The notes beneath the pieces were generated by a model, which saw only the letters and a list, made by a program, of their open reading frames with translations, had not been told where the DNA came from and did no database searches. Shown piece by piece: positions 50,887 through 60,257 of a stretch of DNA of 64,000 nucleotides (its first letter is position 1; each line of letters starts with the position of its first letter). The stretch is taken from contig JADCHE010000077.1 in NCBI GenBank assembly GCA_020248665.1, forward strand, positions 1 to 64,000, in the 5' to 3' direction. The position numbers were made by a program, and so were the translations under genes. Source of the stretch: Burkholderiales bacterium (lineage in GTDB: Bacteria > Pseudomonadota > Gammaproteobacteria > Burkholderiales > Burkholderiaceae_E).

Positions 50887-52242
50887 TCAGGCGGCCGGCA
50901 GCAGCCCCCGCCGCGCCCCGACCGCATCGTCGACCGCCGCCACCAGCGTGTCGACCTCCGCCTCGCCGAACGGCAGCGACAGCGCCATGAAGCCGCGCCG
51001 CGCCATCCAGACGCCGCGCTCGAGCAGGTCGAAGAACAGCAGGTCGCGCACCCGCGGGTCGGCGCCGGCGAGGTCGCGCATCGAGCGTACCGGGCCGCGC
51101 CCCGGGTGCAGGTTCAGCAGCGAGCCGACCCCGCTCGCGCGCAGCGCGACGCCGTGCCGTGCGAAGCACGCGTCGAGCGCCGCGCGCAGCCGCTCGCCGC
51201 GCGCGTTCAGCGCGTCGAGCGCCTCGCGCGTCAGCACCTCGCGCAACCCGGCGAGCCCCGCGGCCATCGTCAGCACGTTGTTGTTGAAGGTGCCCGCGTG
51301 CGCGAGCGCGTCGGCACGCCGCGGGTCGAAGCGGTCGATCACGTCCTCGCGGCCGCCGAAGGCGCCGATCGACATGCCGCCGCCGAAGTACTTGCCGATC
51401 GTCGTCAGGTCGGGCTCGAGCCCGAGCGCGCCCTGCCGGCCGCCGAACGACAGACGCGAGGTCATCACCTCGTCGAGCACCAGCAGCGCGCCGTGCTCGT
51501 CCGCGAGCGCGCGCAGCCCGTGCAGGAAGGCCGGATCGCCCGGCACGCAGCCACCGGAGCCGAGCATCGGCTCGACGAGGATCGCGGCGACGTCGCCGCG
51601 GTGCGGCGCGAGCGCGGCGCGCGCGGCCTCGAGGTCGTTGTACGGCGCGACGACGAACGCGTGCGGCACGTTGACCTTCGCCGGCCCGGCGGCCGGGAAC
51701 GACAGCACGCCGCCGTGGTACGCGCCCTCGAACACCAGCACCGTTCGCCGGCCGGTGTGCGCGACGGCCGCGGCGAGCGCGAGCAGGTTCGCCTCGGTGC
51801 CCGAGTTGGTGAAGCGCAGCCGCCGCATCGACGGGATCCGCGCGCGGATCTCGCGCGCGAGCGCCGCCTCGCCGGGCGTGTGCGACGACAGGTTCAGCCC
51901 GCCGCGCAGCGCGCGCTCGATCGCCGCGCGGATCGTCGGGTCGGAGTGGCCGAACAGCCCCGCGGTGAACTCGCCGAGCGCGTCGAGGTAGACGTGGCCG
52001 TCGACGTCGGTCAGCCGGCAGCCCTCGCCCGAGGCCATGTACGGCGGGAACGGCGGGAAGAACAGCACCGTGCGCGTGTTGCCGCCCGGCAGCACCTCGG
52101 CGGCCTCGCGCTGCAGCCGCGCGCTGTGCGGGCGGCGGGCGACGTAGCGCTCGACCGACTGCGCGAGCGCGCGACCCAGCGCATCGTCGGGAACGGCGGC
52201 GTCGGACGTCGGGACGCGCGCGGCGGCCTGTGGGGCGTTCAT
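50887..52242 (-). CDS. Class III (GSA-like) aminotransferase
   Basis: 451 residues. PLP-dependent fold type I enzyme resembling glutamate-1-semialdehyde aminomutase: LTDVDGHVYLDALGEFTAGLFGHSD, FTNSGTEANLLAL, VFEGAYHGG, LVLDEVMTSR and the PLP lysine in TTIGKYFGGGMSIGAFGG. The long N-terminus and partner genes do not suit haem synthesis, so a catabolic or secondary aminotransferase or mutase is likely. Substrate unknown. Monocistronic. Confidence 0.87.
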   Translation of the reverse strand: MNAPQAAARVPTSDAAVPDDALGRALAQSVERYVARRPHSARLQREAAEVLPGGNTRTVLFFPPFPPYMASGEGCRLTDVDGHVYLDALGEFTAGLFGHSDPTIRAAIERALRGGLNLSSHTPGEAALAREIRARIPSMRRLRFTNSGTEANLLALAAAVAHTGRRTVLVFEGAYHGGVLSFPAAGPAKVNVPHAFVVAPYNDLEAARAALAPHRGDVAAILVEPMLGSGGCVPGDPAFLHGLRALADEHGALLVLDEVMTSRLSFGGRQGALGLEPDLTTIGKYFGGGMSIGAFGGREDVIDRFDPRRADALAHAGTFNNNVLTMAAGLAGLREVLTREALDALNARGERLRAALDACFARHGVALRASGVGSLLNLHPGRGPVRSMRDLAGADPRVRDLLFFDLLERGVWMARRGFMALSLPFGEAEVDTLVAAVDDAVGARRGLLPAA

Positions 52243-52305
52243 GTCGGCGTGGCTCCGTTACACGGTGCGCCGAGCATAGCGCGCCCGGCCCGGCGTCGCG
52301 TCGCT

Positions 52306-52782
52306 TCAGAACCCGATCCGGTACTCGATGCCGATGCCGTCGATGCGATCGCCCGAGGCGAGCGGCCGGATCAGGCAGCAGTCGGCGACCGCCGCACCCA
52401 GCGCGGCCCCGAGCACGTTGAAGGCCATGTCCTTCATCGAGGGCGTCGCGCCCGGCCGGTTGAGGTCGGCGAGTTCCTTCGCGAGCCCCGGCAGCGCGCC
52501 GAGCGCGGTGCCGTAGAGCAGCCGTTGCGCCGTGCCCGCCCCGGGGGGCGCCAGGGCCGCGCCCATCGCGCCGAGCGGCGCCGAGACACCCGCGTGCAGC
52601 GCCTTGTCCGAGCCGGTCCAGCTGTCCGGCTTCGCCTGCGCCCGCGCGCCGTGCGCGGCGGTCGCGACCGCGATCGCGGTCGCGACCGCGAGCGCCCGGA
52701 GCGCGCGCGCACGACCCGCACCGCTCGGGCCGCCGACCGTGCGTCGGCGCGGACTTGCGCCGTGTCCGATCGTTCGTTCCAT
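52306..52782 (-). CDS. Small secreted protein resembling YfiM-type proteins
   Basis: 158 residues. Basic N-terminus, hydrophobic signal (about 28-48, ending GARAQ), then a domain starting WTGSDKALHAGVSAPLGAM. The middle is Gly/Ala-rich and amphipathic (TALGALPGLAKELAD, MKDMAFNVLGAALGAAVADC). The layout resembles YfiM/DUF2279 proteins of unknown role. GAGGAGG precedes the ATG. It faces the Hsp20 terminator region, and its upstream gap (52783-52888) holds its promoter. Confidence 0.6.
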   Translation of the reverse strand: MERTIGHGASPRRRTVGGPSGAGRARALRALAVATAIAVATAAHGARAQAKPDSWTGSDKALHAGVSAPLGAMGAALAPPGAGTAQRLLYGTALGALPGLAKELADLNRPGATPSMKDMAFNVLGAALGAAVADCCLIRPLASGDRIDGIGIEYRIGF

Positions 52783-52888
52783 GACGTCCTCCTCGATCGG
52801 CCCGAGGCTAGCCAGACGTCATGGAAAAAGCCGGAACGATGTCACACGACGGCCCTCGGCGCGGCGCACCGGACGGTCGCTGGCGGAC

Positions 52889-52922
52889 GAAAAATCGCCC
52901 GCCGCGCCGATGACGGCGGGCG
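52889..52922 (-). terminator. Rho-independent terminator downstream of hsp20
   Basis: On the minus strand, the stem 52922-52914 pairs with 52904-52896 (9 bp, all G+C, 9-nt loop) and is followed by ATTTTT. This is the clearest intrinsic terminator in the window and ends the Hsp20 transcript. Confidence 0.8.
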
Positions 52923-53011
52923 GGCGGGGGGACGCGCGCGGCGTGGAGGAGAAGGGGGGAGAGGCGCCGCGCGCGGGCGTCACCGGGCGGTCGCGGCCCG
53001 CCCGGCGGCAC

Positions 53012-53458
53012 TCACTGGATCGACAGCCGCTTGGCGCCGGCGACCGCCTTCTTCGGAAGGGTCAGCTCGAGCACGCCGTTCTCGAACTTCGCCGCGGCGC
53101 GGTCGTCGTCGATCTCGTCGGTCAGCGCGAAGCTCCGCGCGAACGCGCCGTAGTAGCGCTCGCTGCGCAGCACCCGTTCGCCGTCCTTCTGCTCGGTCTC
53201 GCGCTTGACCTCGGCGCGGATGGTCACGCGGTTGCCGTCGATGTCGACGTGGATCGCCTCCTTCGGCACGCCGGGCAGGTCGGCCCTGACGGTGTAGGCG
53301 CCGTCGGCCTCGCTGACGTCGACGCGCATCGGCACGGCCTGGGTGTTGCCGACTTGCGCGCCGCTGCGCTGCTGCGGCTCGCCGCCCTCGGCAAGCAGGC
53401 TGCGGAACAGGGTCGGGAAGACGTCGGCGAAGGGATCGTAGATCGAGACCTTGGTCAT
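53012..53458 (-). CDS. Hsp20/alpha-crystallin small heat shock protein
   Basis: 148 residues. N-terminal arm DPFADVFPTLFRSLL, alpha-crystallin domain (about 45-140) with VDVSEADGAYTVRADLPGVPK and the signature FENGVLELTLPKK, and a short basic tail. ATP-independent holdase. AAGGAGAG before the ATG. Probably heat-inducible; no sigma-32 promoter was clearly identified in the short upstream gap. Confidence 0.92.
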   Translation of the reverse strand: MTKVSIYDPFADVFPTLFRSLLAEGGEPQQRSGAQVGNTQAVPMRVDVSEADGAYTVRADLPGVPKEAIHVDIDGNRVTIRAEVKRETEQKDGERVLRSERYYGAFARSFALTDEIDDDRAAAKFENGVLELTLPKKAVAGAKRLSIQ

Positions 53459-53552
53459 GTGCGCTCTCCTTGCGGGTCGGGGATCGGGCGGCTGTTCGCG
53501 CCCACGGATCCGACTTAGGGATCCTTCCGCCGATTTTCAAGCGTCGCGGCAG

Positions 53553-54305
53553 TCAGCCGGCGAACGCATCCCACAGGAGCTTGACGCCGATCAACAGCAG
53601 CGAGCCGACGAGCAGGCGATAGAACACCGCCTCCGGCAGCCACCTGACCAGCCGCAGGCCGGCCCAGTATCCGACCGGCACCAGCGGCGCCAGCGCGAGC
53701 GAGGCGCCGAGGTTCGTCGCGTCGAGCAGCCCCAGCGCCGCGTACGGCGGCAGCTTGGCCAGGTTGACCGCGGTGAAGAAGATCACCGTCGTCGCGACCA
53801 GCCGCTCCTTGTCGAGCTTGAGCGGCAGCAGGTACTGCATCAGCGGCGGGCTGCCGGCGTGCGCGAGCGTGCTGGTGAAGCCCGAGACCGCGCCCCAGAA
53901 GCCGCCCGCCCAGCGCGACGGCGGGCGGGCCGGTGCGGCCGCGATCGCGTGGCGCGCGACGATCCGGTGCAGCGCGAAGGCGACCGACTCCGCACCGAGG
54001 ATCGCCTTGACCCAGCGCACGTCGAGCGCGAAGAACGCGAGCGCACCGATCGCGATGCCGAGCATCGCGCCGGGCAGCACGGTGCGCAGCGTGGCCGTGT
54101 CGGCGCGGCCGCGCCACGCCCACAGGCCGAGCAGGTCCATCGCGATGAGGATCGGCAGCATCACCGCCGCGGCGACCGCCGGCGACATCGCGAGCGCCAT
54201 CACCGGCACCGCGAGCATGCCCACCCCGTTGCCGCTCGCCTTGCCGAGGCCGGCGAGCAGCACCGCGGGCACCGACACCGCCCAGAACAGCGGGTCGCCG
54301 ATCAA
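53553..54305 (-). CDS. TauE/SafE family membrane permease
   Basis: 250 residues, about eight membrane segments. TauE-type repeats with GLGKASGNGVGMLAVPVMALA in the first half and GFTSTLAHAGSPPLMQYLLPL in the second. Family members export sulfite, sulfoacetate or organic acids. TTG start at 54305, with GGGGA upstream. It lies 28 bp after the nitroreductase on the same strand, at the distal end of the aromatic-catabolism operon, where it could move a pathway acid. Confidence 0.85.
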   Translation of the reverse strand: MIGDPLFWAVSVPAVLLAGLGKASGNGVGMLAVPVMALAMSPAVAAAVMLPILIAMDLLGLWAWRGRADTATLRTVLPGAMLGIAIGALAFFALDVRWVKAILGAESVAFALHRIVARHAIAAAPARPPSRWAGGFWGAVSGFTSTLAHAGSPPLMQYLLPLKLDKERLVATTVIFFTAVNLAKLPPYAALGLLDATNLGASLALAPLVPVGYWAGLRLVRWLPEAVFYRLLVGSLLLIGVKLLWDAFAG

Positions 54306-54333
54306 CGGCGTCCCCGCGCCGCGCGCACGGGCG

Positions 54334-54924
54334 TCACAGCAGCGAGCAGACCTCGTCGAACTCGAAGCGCGGCAGCCGCTGCATCACCTTCGAGGGATCG
54401 CCGCGGCCGAGGTTGCACAGGAAGTTCGACTTGAATCGCCCGTCGGGGAAGAACTCCGCGTCGACGCGCGCGTTGTCGAAGCCGGACATCGGGCCGACGT
54501 CCAGGCCCACCGCTCGCGCGGCGAGCATGAAGTACGCGCCCTGCAGCGTGCCGTTGCGGAACGCGAAGCGCTCGCGCACCGCGCGCTTGTCCTCGCCGTC
54601 GAAGCCGGCCTTCATCGTCGTGTTGTGGGGGAACACGCGCGGCAGGTGCTCGTGGAAGTCGACGTCGTGCGCGACGATCGCCACCACCGGCGCGCCCATC
54701 GTCTTGTCGACGTTGCCCGGCGACAGCGCCGGGCGCAGCCGCTCCTTGGCGGCCTGCGTGCGCAGGAACACGAAGCGCGCCGGCTGCGTGTTGGCCGAGG
54801 TCGGCGCCATCTTCATCAGGTCGAACGCGGCGCGCAGCTGTGCGTCCGACACCGGCGCGTCCAGCCAGCCGTTCTGCGTGCGCGCCTTCGTGAAGAGGGT
54901 CTCGATCGCGTGGGAGTCGATCAT
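54334..54924 (-). CDS. Nitroreductase-family protein (RutE/HadB-like)
   Basis: 196 residues, FMN-dependent nitroreductase fold. It matches the malonic-semialdehyde reductase group: FTKARTQNGWLDAPVSDAQL, MKMAPTSANTQPARFVF, LQGAYFMLAARAVGLDVGPM and PDGRFKSNFLCNLGRGDP. Reduces an aldehyde or quinone-like compound with NAD(P)H. It lies between the NTF2-like gene and the permease within the pca-side operon. In that context it could reduce a pathway intermediate, which is inference. Confidence 0.88.
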   Translation of the reverse strand: MIDSHAIETLFTKARTQNGWLDAPVSDAQLRAAFDLMKMAPTSANTQPARFVFLRTQAAKERLRPALSPGNVDKTMGAPVVAIVAHDVDFHEHLPRVFPHNTTMKAGFDGEDKRAVRERFAFRNGTLQGAYFMLAARAVGLDVGPMSGFDNARVDAEFFPDGRFKSNFLCNLGRGDPSKVMQRLPRFEFDEVCSLL

Positions 54925-54962
54925 CGTCGTGGATCCGTGCGAGGTGGAGGTGCGTGCGCGGC

Positions 54963-55346
54963 TCAGGCGGCCGGCACGAGCGTGGACTGCCATGATGCCA
55001 TCCGCCAGCCGCCGGCCTCGCGGCGCCAGACCTGCAGGTAGCGGCTGACGAAGTCCTTGTCGGTGCCCTTCAGCGCCACCTGGATGCGGACCTCGCCGTT
55101 GCACAGCGCGGTGTCGCCCCAGACGCGCCACTCGCGCGAGCGGACGGTGAAGGCCTTGTAGTCGTACCAGCCGGTGCAGGCCCGGTCGACGTAGGTCGCC
55201 TTGTCCTCGACGGTGGCCGAGGAATGCGTGTAGCGAAGGTCGTCGGCGAGCAGCGCCTCGAGCGTCGCGCGGTCCTTCGCGATCGCGGCGGCGGCACGGC
55301 GGTCGTCGATCGCCTCGAGCTCGGCGACGGTGCGGGGGTCGGTCAT
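54963..55346 (-). CDS. NTF2-like/DUF4440 protein
   Basis: 127 residues, cone-shaped NTF2 fold: VAELEAIDDRRAAAAIAKDR, LADDLRYTHSSATVEDKATY, REWRVWGDTALCNGEV and WRREAGGWRMASWQST. SnoaL-like proteins of this size are small isomerases, dehydratases or binding proteins. GAGGAG precedes the ATG. It lies 27 bp after the dioxygenase gene, so a role in processing or binding the ring-cleavage product is possible but unproven. Confidence 0.8.
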   Translation of the reverse strand: MTDPRTVAELEAIDDRRAAAAIAKDRATLEALLADDLRYTHSSATVEDKATYVDRACTGWYDYKAFTVRSREWRVWGDTALCNGEVRIQVALKGTDKDFVSRYLQVWRREAGGWRMASWQSTLVPAA

Positions 55347-55373
55347 GCGGGTCTCCTCGGTACGGTGGGCGCG

Positions 55374-56237
55374 TCAGGTCGCGGGGTTCAGCGTGAAATC
55401 GAAGTCGAGCGTGTGGTACGGCGTGTCGCGGCGCGAGCCGTCGGGCGCGACGCCCGGCTCGCGACGGACCCAGTCGGCCACCAGCGACGGCCGCACGCCG
55501 AAGACCGCGTCCGAGTCGAGGTACTCGCCGCCGCGGCGGAAGACGTGCGTGATCAGCCGCTCGTAGCCGGGCGCCGAGATCATGAAGTGCAGGTGCGCGG
55601 GGCGCCACGGGTGGCGGCCGGTCGCCTCGAGCAGGCGGCCCACCGGCCCGTCGGTCGGGATCGGATAGGCCTCGGCGACGATCGTCCAGAACCGGTAGCC
55701 GCCGTCGGCGTCGGCCTGCAGCACGCCACGCGCCTGGTGGCGGCCGAGCCCGGGCCGCTGCACGTCGTAGAAGCCCTCGGCGTCGGCCTGCCACACGTCG
55801 ATCGTCGCGTGCGGCACCGGCTCGCCGCGCGGACCGCGGATATGTCCCGAGACCCAGCAGGGCTCGCCGGCGGCGCCGCCGGAGACGTCCTGCCCGAGCT
55901 CGAAGCGCGGCGCGTTCTCGACGTGGAACGGCCCGAACACCGTGGGCTCGGTGCAGCCCTCGGGCTTGGCGTTGTTCTGGTCGGTGACGACCATCGACAG
56001 CCCGAGCACGTCCGACAGCAGGATGAACTCCTGCCGCGTGTCGTCGCACTTCTGTCCGACCGCGGTCAGGAAGCGGATCGCATCGAACCACTCGGCCTCG
56101 GTGAGCCGCGTCTCGCGCGCGAACGCGTGCAGATGGCGGGTCAGCGACACCATCAGCGCGCGCATCCGGGGGTCGGGCGTCGATTGAAGGCGGGCGATCA
56201 CCTCGGCGGTGATCGGGTGCTCGGCGGGGTCGGTCAT
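55374..56237 (-). CDS. Intradiol dioxygenase, hydroxyquinol 1,2-dioxygenase type
   Basis: 287 residues. Non-haem Fe(III) enzyme; ligand motifs are the Tyr in GFYDVQ, the Tyr in AEAYPIPTDGPVG and two His in RPAHLHFMISAPGY. The stretches GGAAGEPCWVSG, DGPVGRLLEATGRHP and YLDSDAVFGV match hydroxyquinol 1,2-dioxygenases better than catechol enzymes. Cleaves hydroxyquinol to maleylacetate. A maleylacetate reductase would link it to pcaIJF via 3-oxoadipate, but none is visible here. It lies 40 bp after the Rieske gene in the same operon. Confidence 0.85.
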   Translation of the reverse strand: MTDPAEHPITAEVIARLQSTPDPRMRALMVSLTRHLHAFARETRLTEAEWFDAIRFLTAVGQKCDDTRQEFILLSDVLGLSMVVTDQNNAKPEGCTEPTVFGPFHVENAPRFELGQDVSGGAAGEPCWVSGHIRGPRGEPVPHATIDVWQADAEGFYDVQRPGLGRHQARGVLQADADGGYRFWTIVAEAYPIPTDGPVGRLLEATGRHPWRPAHLHFMISAPGYERLITHVFRRGGEYLDSDAVFGVRPSLVADWVRREPGVAPDGSRRDTPYHTLDFDFTLNPAT

Positions 56238-56277
56238 CGTCGTCTGCCTGTCGCGGGTCGGATCGGACCGGTCGCGC

Positions 56278-56652
56278 TCAGGCGATCCGGACGGTGTCGC
56301 CGTCGACGACCACGTCGACGGCGGGGAGGCGCTCACCGCGGCACGGGCCGTCGTAGCAGGTGCCGTCATCGAGGTGGAACATCGCCGTGTGGTGGGCGCA
56401 CATGAGGTCGCGCCGCCCGTCGATCTCGTACACGCAGAACACGTCCCGCGAGAAGTCGTACGGGATGTGCACGTGCGGGCACTCGTTGACGTACGCGCGC
56501 ACCCCATCGTCGACGCGGAACAGCACGACGCGGAACGCGCGCGGGCCCTCACCGAACACGCGCTCGAGGCCGTTGTCCGACGGCACCTCGTCGACGGCCG
56601 CGAGCACGGTGCCCGCGGCGGGCGCGTTCGGGCGGTCGCGCCAGCCGCTCAC
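56278..56652 (-). CDS. Rieske [2Fe-2S] ferredoxin-like protein
   Basis: 124 residues. Rieske ligands ECPHVH and CAHHTAMF hold the cluster (C-x-H ... C-x2-H), in a small domain with YDFSRDVFCVYEIDGRRD between. Such proteins pass electrons to aromatic-ring oxygenases. No oxygenase large subunit is adjacent, so its partner is elsewhere or it serves the dioxygenase indirectly. GTG start at 56652. It lies between pcaF (46 bp) and the dioxygenase. Confidence 0.85.
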   Translation of the reverse strand: MSGWRDRPNAPAAGTVLAAVDEVPSDNGLERVFGEGPRAFRVVLFRVDDGVRAYVNECPHVHIPYDFSRDVFCVYEIDGRRDLMCAHHTAMFHLDDGTCYDGPCRGERLPAVDVVVDGDTVRIA

Positions 56653-56698
56653 CGGCGGACGCTCCGGACGGCCCGCGCCGCAGCCGCCGCGCCGCGCA

Positions 56699-57901
<1,203 letters not shown>

Positions 57902-57947
57902 GGGAACCCTCGGTGGGTGTCGGTGTTGGGGGGTCGGTGGCGTGCCC

Positions 57948-58595
57948 TCAGGCCGCCCGCACCAGCGGCGCGGCCGTCAGCGCCTGCAGTGCGTCGAAGT
58001 CGAGCCCCGGCACCCACTCGATCGCACGCAGGCCCTGCGGCATGACCTCGATGACCGCCAGATCGGTGTAGATCCGCTTCACGCAGCCGACTCCGGTGAG
58101 CGGATAGGTGCAGCGCTCGACGATCTTCGGCTCGCCGGCCTTGGTCACATGCTCCATCATGATGAAGGTCGCCTTCGCGCCGATCGCGAGGTCCATCGCG
58201 CCGCCGACCGCCGGGATCGCACCCGGCTCGCCGGTGCTCCAGTTCGCGAGGTCGCCGGTCGCCGATACCTGGAACGCGCCGAGCACGCAGATGTCGAGGT
58301 GCCCGCCGCGCATCATCGCGAACGAGTCGGCGTGGTGGAAGAACGCGCCGCCAGTCAGCAGCGTGACCGGCTGCTTGCCGGCGTTGATCAGGTCCCAGTC
58401 CTCCTGCCCCGGGGCGGGCGCCGGCCCCATGCCGAGGATGCCGTTCTCGCTGTGCAGGAAGATCTCGCGCCCCTTTGGCAGGTGGTTCGCCACCGACGTC
58501 GGCAGCCCGATGCCGAGGTTCACGTACGCGCCCTCGGGGATGTCTCGGGCGACGCGCGCGGCCATCGCGTCGCGGCTCAGCTTCTCGTAGGCCAT
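57948..58595 (-). CDS. pcaJ: 3-oxoadipate CoA-transferase subunit B
   Basis: 215 residues. Begins YEKLSRDAMAARVARDIPEG and carries the catalytic Glu in LHSENGILGMGP. With PcaI it transfers CoA from succinyl-CoA to 3-oxoadipate. It lies 14 bp after pcaI. The final residues run into the 46-bp gap before pcaF. Confidence 0.94.
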   Translation of the reverse strand: MAYEKLSRDAMAARVARDIPEGAYVNLGIGLPTSVANHLPKGREIFLHSENGILGMGPAPAPGQEDWDLINAGKQPVTLLTGGAFFHHADSFAMMRGGHLDICVLGAFQVSATGDLANWSTGEPGAIPAVGGAMDLAIGAKATFIMMEHVTKAGEPKIVERCTYPLTGVGCVKRIYTDLAVIEVMPQGLRAIEWVPGLDFDALQALTAAPLVRAA

Positions 58596-58609
58596 GGTGC
58601 GTGCCCCCT

Positions 58610-59269
58610 TCAGACGCGGACCACTCGGGTCACGTGGATGCCTGGCGTCACGATGTGCTCGGGATCGAGCGCGCCGAGCTCGACGATCTCCGAGACCTGC
58701 GCGACGGCGACCGCGGCCGCGGTCGCCATGATCGGGTTGAAGTTGCGGGCCGCCTTGCGGTAGACGAGGTTGCCCCAGCGGTCGCCGCGCAGCGCCTTGA
58801 CCAGCGCGACGTCGGCGCGGATCGGGTGTTCGAGGACGTAGTCGCGGCCGTCGATGCGTCGCGTCTCCTTGCCCTTCGCGAGTTCGGTGCCGTAACCGGT
58901 GGGCGTGAAGAACGCGCCGATGCCGGCGCCCGCCGCGCGGATCCGCTCGGCGAGGTTGCCCTGCGGCACCAGCTCGAGCTCCAGCTTGCCGGCGCGGTAG
59001 TGGCCGTCGAACACGTGCGAGTCCGCCTGGCGCGGAAACGAGCAGACGATCTTCCTCACGCGGCCGGTCTTCAGCAGCGCCGCGAGCCCGGTGTCGCCGT
59101 TGCCCGCGTTGTTGTTGACGATGACCAGGTCGCGGGCGCCCTGCTCGATCAGCGCGTCGATCAGCTCGGCGGGCTGCCCCGCGCCGCCGAAGCCGCCGAT
59201 CATGACGGTGGCCCCGTCGCGGATGCCCGCGACGGCCTCGGCGAGCGTCTGCACGGTCTTGTCGATCAT
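58610..59269 (-). CDS. pcaI: 3-oxoadipate CoA-transferase subunit A
   Basis: 219 residues. It has VMIGGFGGAGQPAELIDALI, NNNAGNGDTGLAALLKTG and the C-terminal NFNPIMATAAAVAVAQVSEI. It is the first gene of the minus-strand catabolic operon. GAGGAGA precedes its ATG. Its promoter shares the 55-bp gap with the divergent IclR gene and its palindromic operator. Confidence 0.94.
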   Translation of the reverse strand: MIDKTVQTLAEAVAGIRDGATVMIGGFGGAGQPAELIDALIEQGARDLVIVNNNAGNGDTGLAALLKTGRVRKIVCSFPRQADSHVFDGHYRAGKLELELVPQGNLAERIRAAGAGIGAFFTPTGYGTELAKGKETRRIDGRDYVLEHPIRADVALVKALRGDRWGNLVYRKAARNFNPIMATAAAVAVAQVSEIVELGALDPEHIVTPGIHVTRVVRV

Positions 59270-59300
59270 GAGGGCGTCTCCTCGGGCCTTGCGCCTGTGT

Positions 59301-59334
59301 GTTCGCATAGCGCACACTTGTGCGATGAGCGAAC
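59301..59334. promoter_or_regulatory. Palindromic IclR-type operator
   Basis: A 34-bp inverted repeat: GTTCGCATAGCGCACA (59301-59316) and TGTGCGATGAGCGAAC (59319-59334) match at 13 of 16 positions around CT. This form is typical of PcaR/PobR-type sites. It overlaps the first annotated start of the IclR gene, which suggests autoregulation or a later true start. Confidence 0.65.
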
Positions 59335-60212
59335 GCGATCGGCGATTGGACCCGAAGGCCCCCGCGATGTCAACGTGGCGATCCGCGGGTGCGGGAGCCG
59401 CGCCCGTGCGCGCGGCCCCGGAGCGGGGCGGCGAGGCCGTGGCCGCGCCGGACGGCGACTTCGTCCAGTCGCTCGCGCGCGGCCTCGCCGCGATCCGTAC
59501 CTTCGACGCCGAACATGCCGCGCAGACACTGTCCGACGTCGCGCGCCGGGCCGGCCTGTCGCGCGCTGCCGCACGCCGCGTGCTGCACACCCTGGTCGAG
59601 CTCGGCTACGCCGACGGCGACGGGCGACTGTTCCGGCTGCGCCCGAAGGTGCTCGAGCTCGGCTTCGCCTACCTGCACGGCACGGGCCTCTGGGGCGCCG
59701 CGCAGCCGCCGATGGTCGAGCTCGTCGAGCGAATCCACGAGAGCTGCTCGGCCGCGGTGCTCGACGGCGACGACATCGTCTACGTCGCCCGCGTGCCGAC
59801 GCGCATGCGGATCATGTCGATCACGCTCGGGCTGGGCTCGCGGCTGCCCGCGCACCTGACCTCGATGGGCCGGGTGCTGCTCGCCGCGCTGCCGCCGGCC
59901 GAGCTCGACGCGCGGCTCGCCGCGCTCGGCGGCCTCGAGCCGCGCACCGAGCGGACCCTCGTCGATGCGCACGCGCTGCGCCGCGCGATCGCGAAGGTCC
60001 GCGCGCAGGGCTGGGCGATCCTCGACCAGGAACTCGAGCCCGGGCTGCGCTCGGTCGCGGTGCCGGTGCATGGGCCGGGCGGCGCGGTGGTCGCGGCGCT
60101 GAATGTCGGCACGCACGCGTCGCGGGTCACGCTCGAGGACCTGAAGGGACGGATCCTGCCGGCGCTGCAGGAGACGGCGGCAGGGGTGTCGCGGGCGATC
60201 GGGGCGTCGTGA
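59325..60212 (+). CDS. IclR family regulator (PcaR/PobR-type)
   Basis: 295 residues from ATG 59325. Winged helix-turn-helix (about 45-105) with LARGLAAIRTFDAEH, SDVARRAGLSRAAARRVLHT and LGYADGDGRLFRLRPKVLEL. The effector domain (about 120-290) includes VARVPTRMRIMSITLGLGSRL. Members near pcaIJF usually activate them in response to 3-oxoadipate. Because the operator covers 59325, the ATG at 59367 may be the real start. Ends before a hairpin shared with rlmJ. Confidence 0.9.
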   Translation: MSERDRRLDPKAPAMSTWRSAGAGAAPVRAAPERGGEAVAAPDGDFVQSLARGLAAIRTFDAEHAAQTLSDVARRAGLSRAAARRVLHTLVELGYADGDGRLFRLRPKVLELGFAYLHGTGLWGAAQPPMVELVERIHESCSAAVLDGDDIVYVARVPTRMRIMSITLGLGSRLPAHLTSMGRVLLAALPPAELDARLAALGGLEPRTERTLVDAHALRRAIAKVRAQGWAILDQELEPGLRSVAVPVHGPGGAVVAALNVGTHASRVTLEDLKGRILPALQETAAGVSRAIGAS

Positions 60213-60215
60213 CCG

Positions 60216-60257
60216 GAGGGCACCGGCCACCCGCTTCGCGAAGCCGGCCCTGCCCTC
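60216..60257. terminator. Hairpin between convergent IclR and rlmJ
   Basis: GAGGGC (60216-60221) pairs with GCCCTC (60252-60257), and CCGGC (60223-60227) with GCCGG (60243-60247). It lies in the convergent gap and overlaps the rlmJ stop. No T-run. Confidence 0.5.

Noticed and set aside
50887-52242. hemL (glutamate-1-semialdehyde aminomutase)
   Set aside because: The enzyme is GSA-like, but its extended N-terminus and unrelated neighbours do not support a haem role, so no symbol was given.
55374-56237. Catechol 1,2-dioxygenase (catA)
   Set aside because: The motif spacing and the GGAAGEPCW and DSDAVFGV stretches fit hydroxyquinol enzymes better, and no catB or catC is present.
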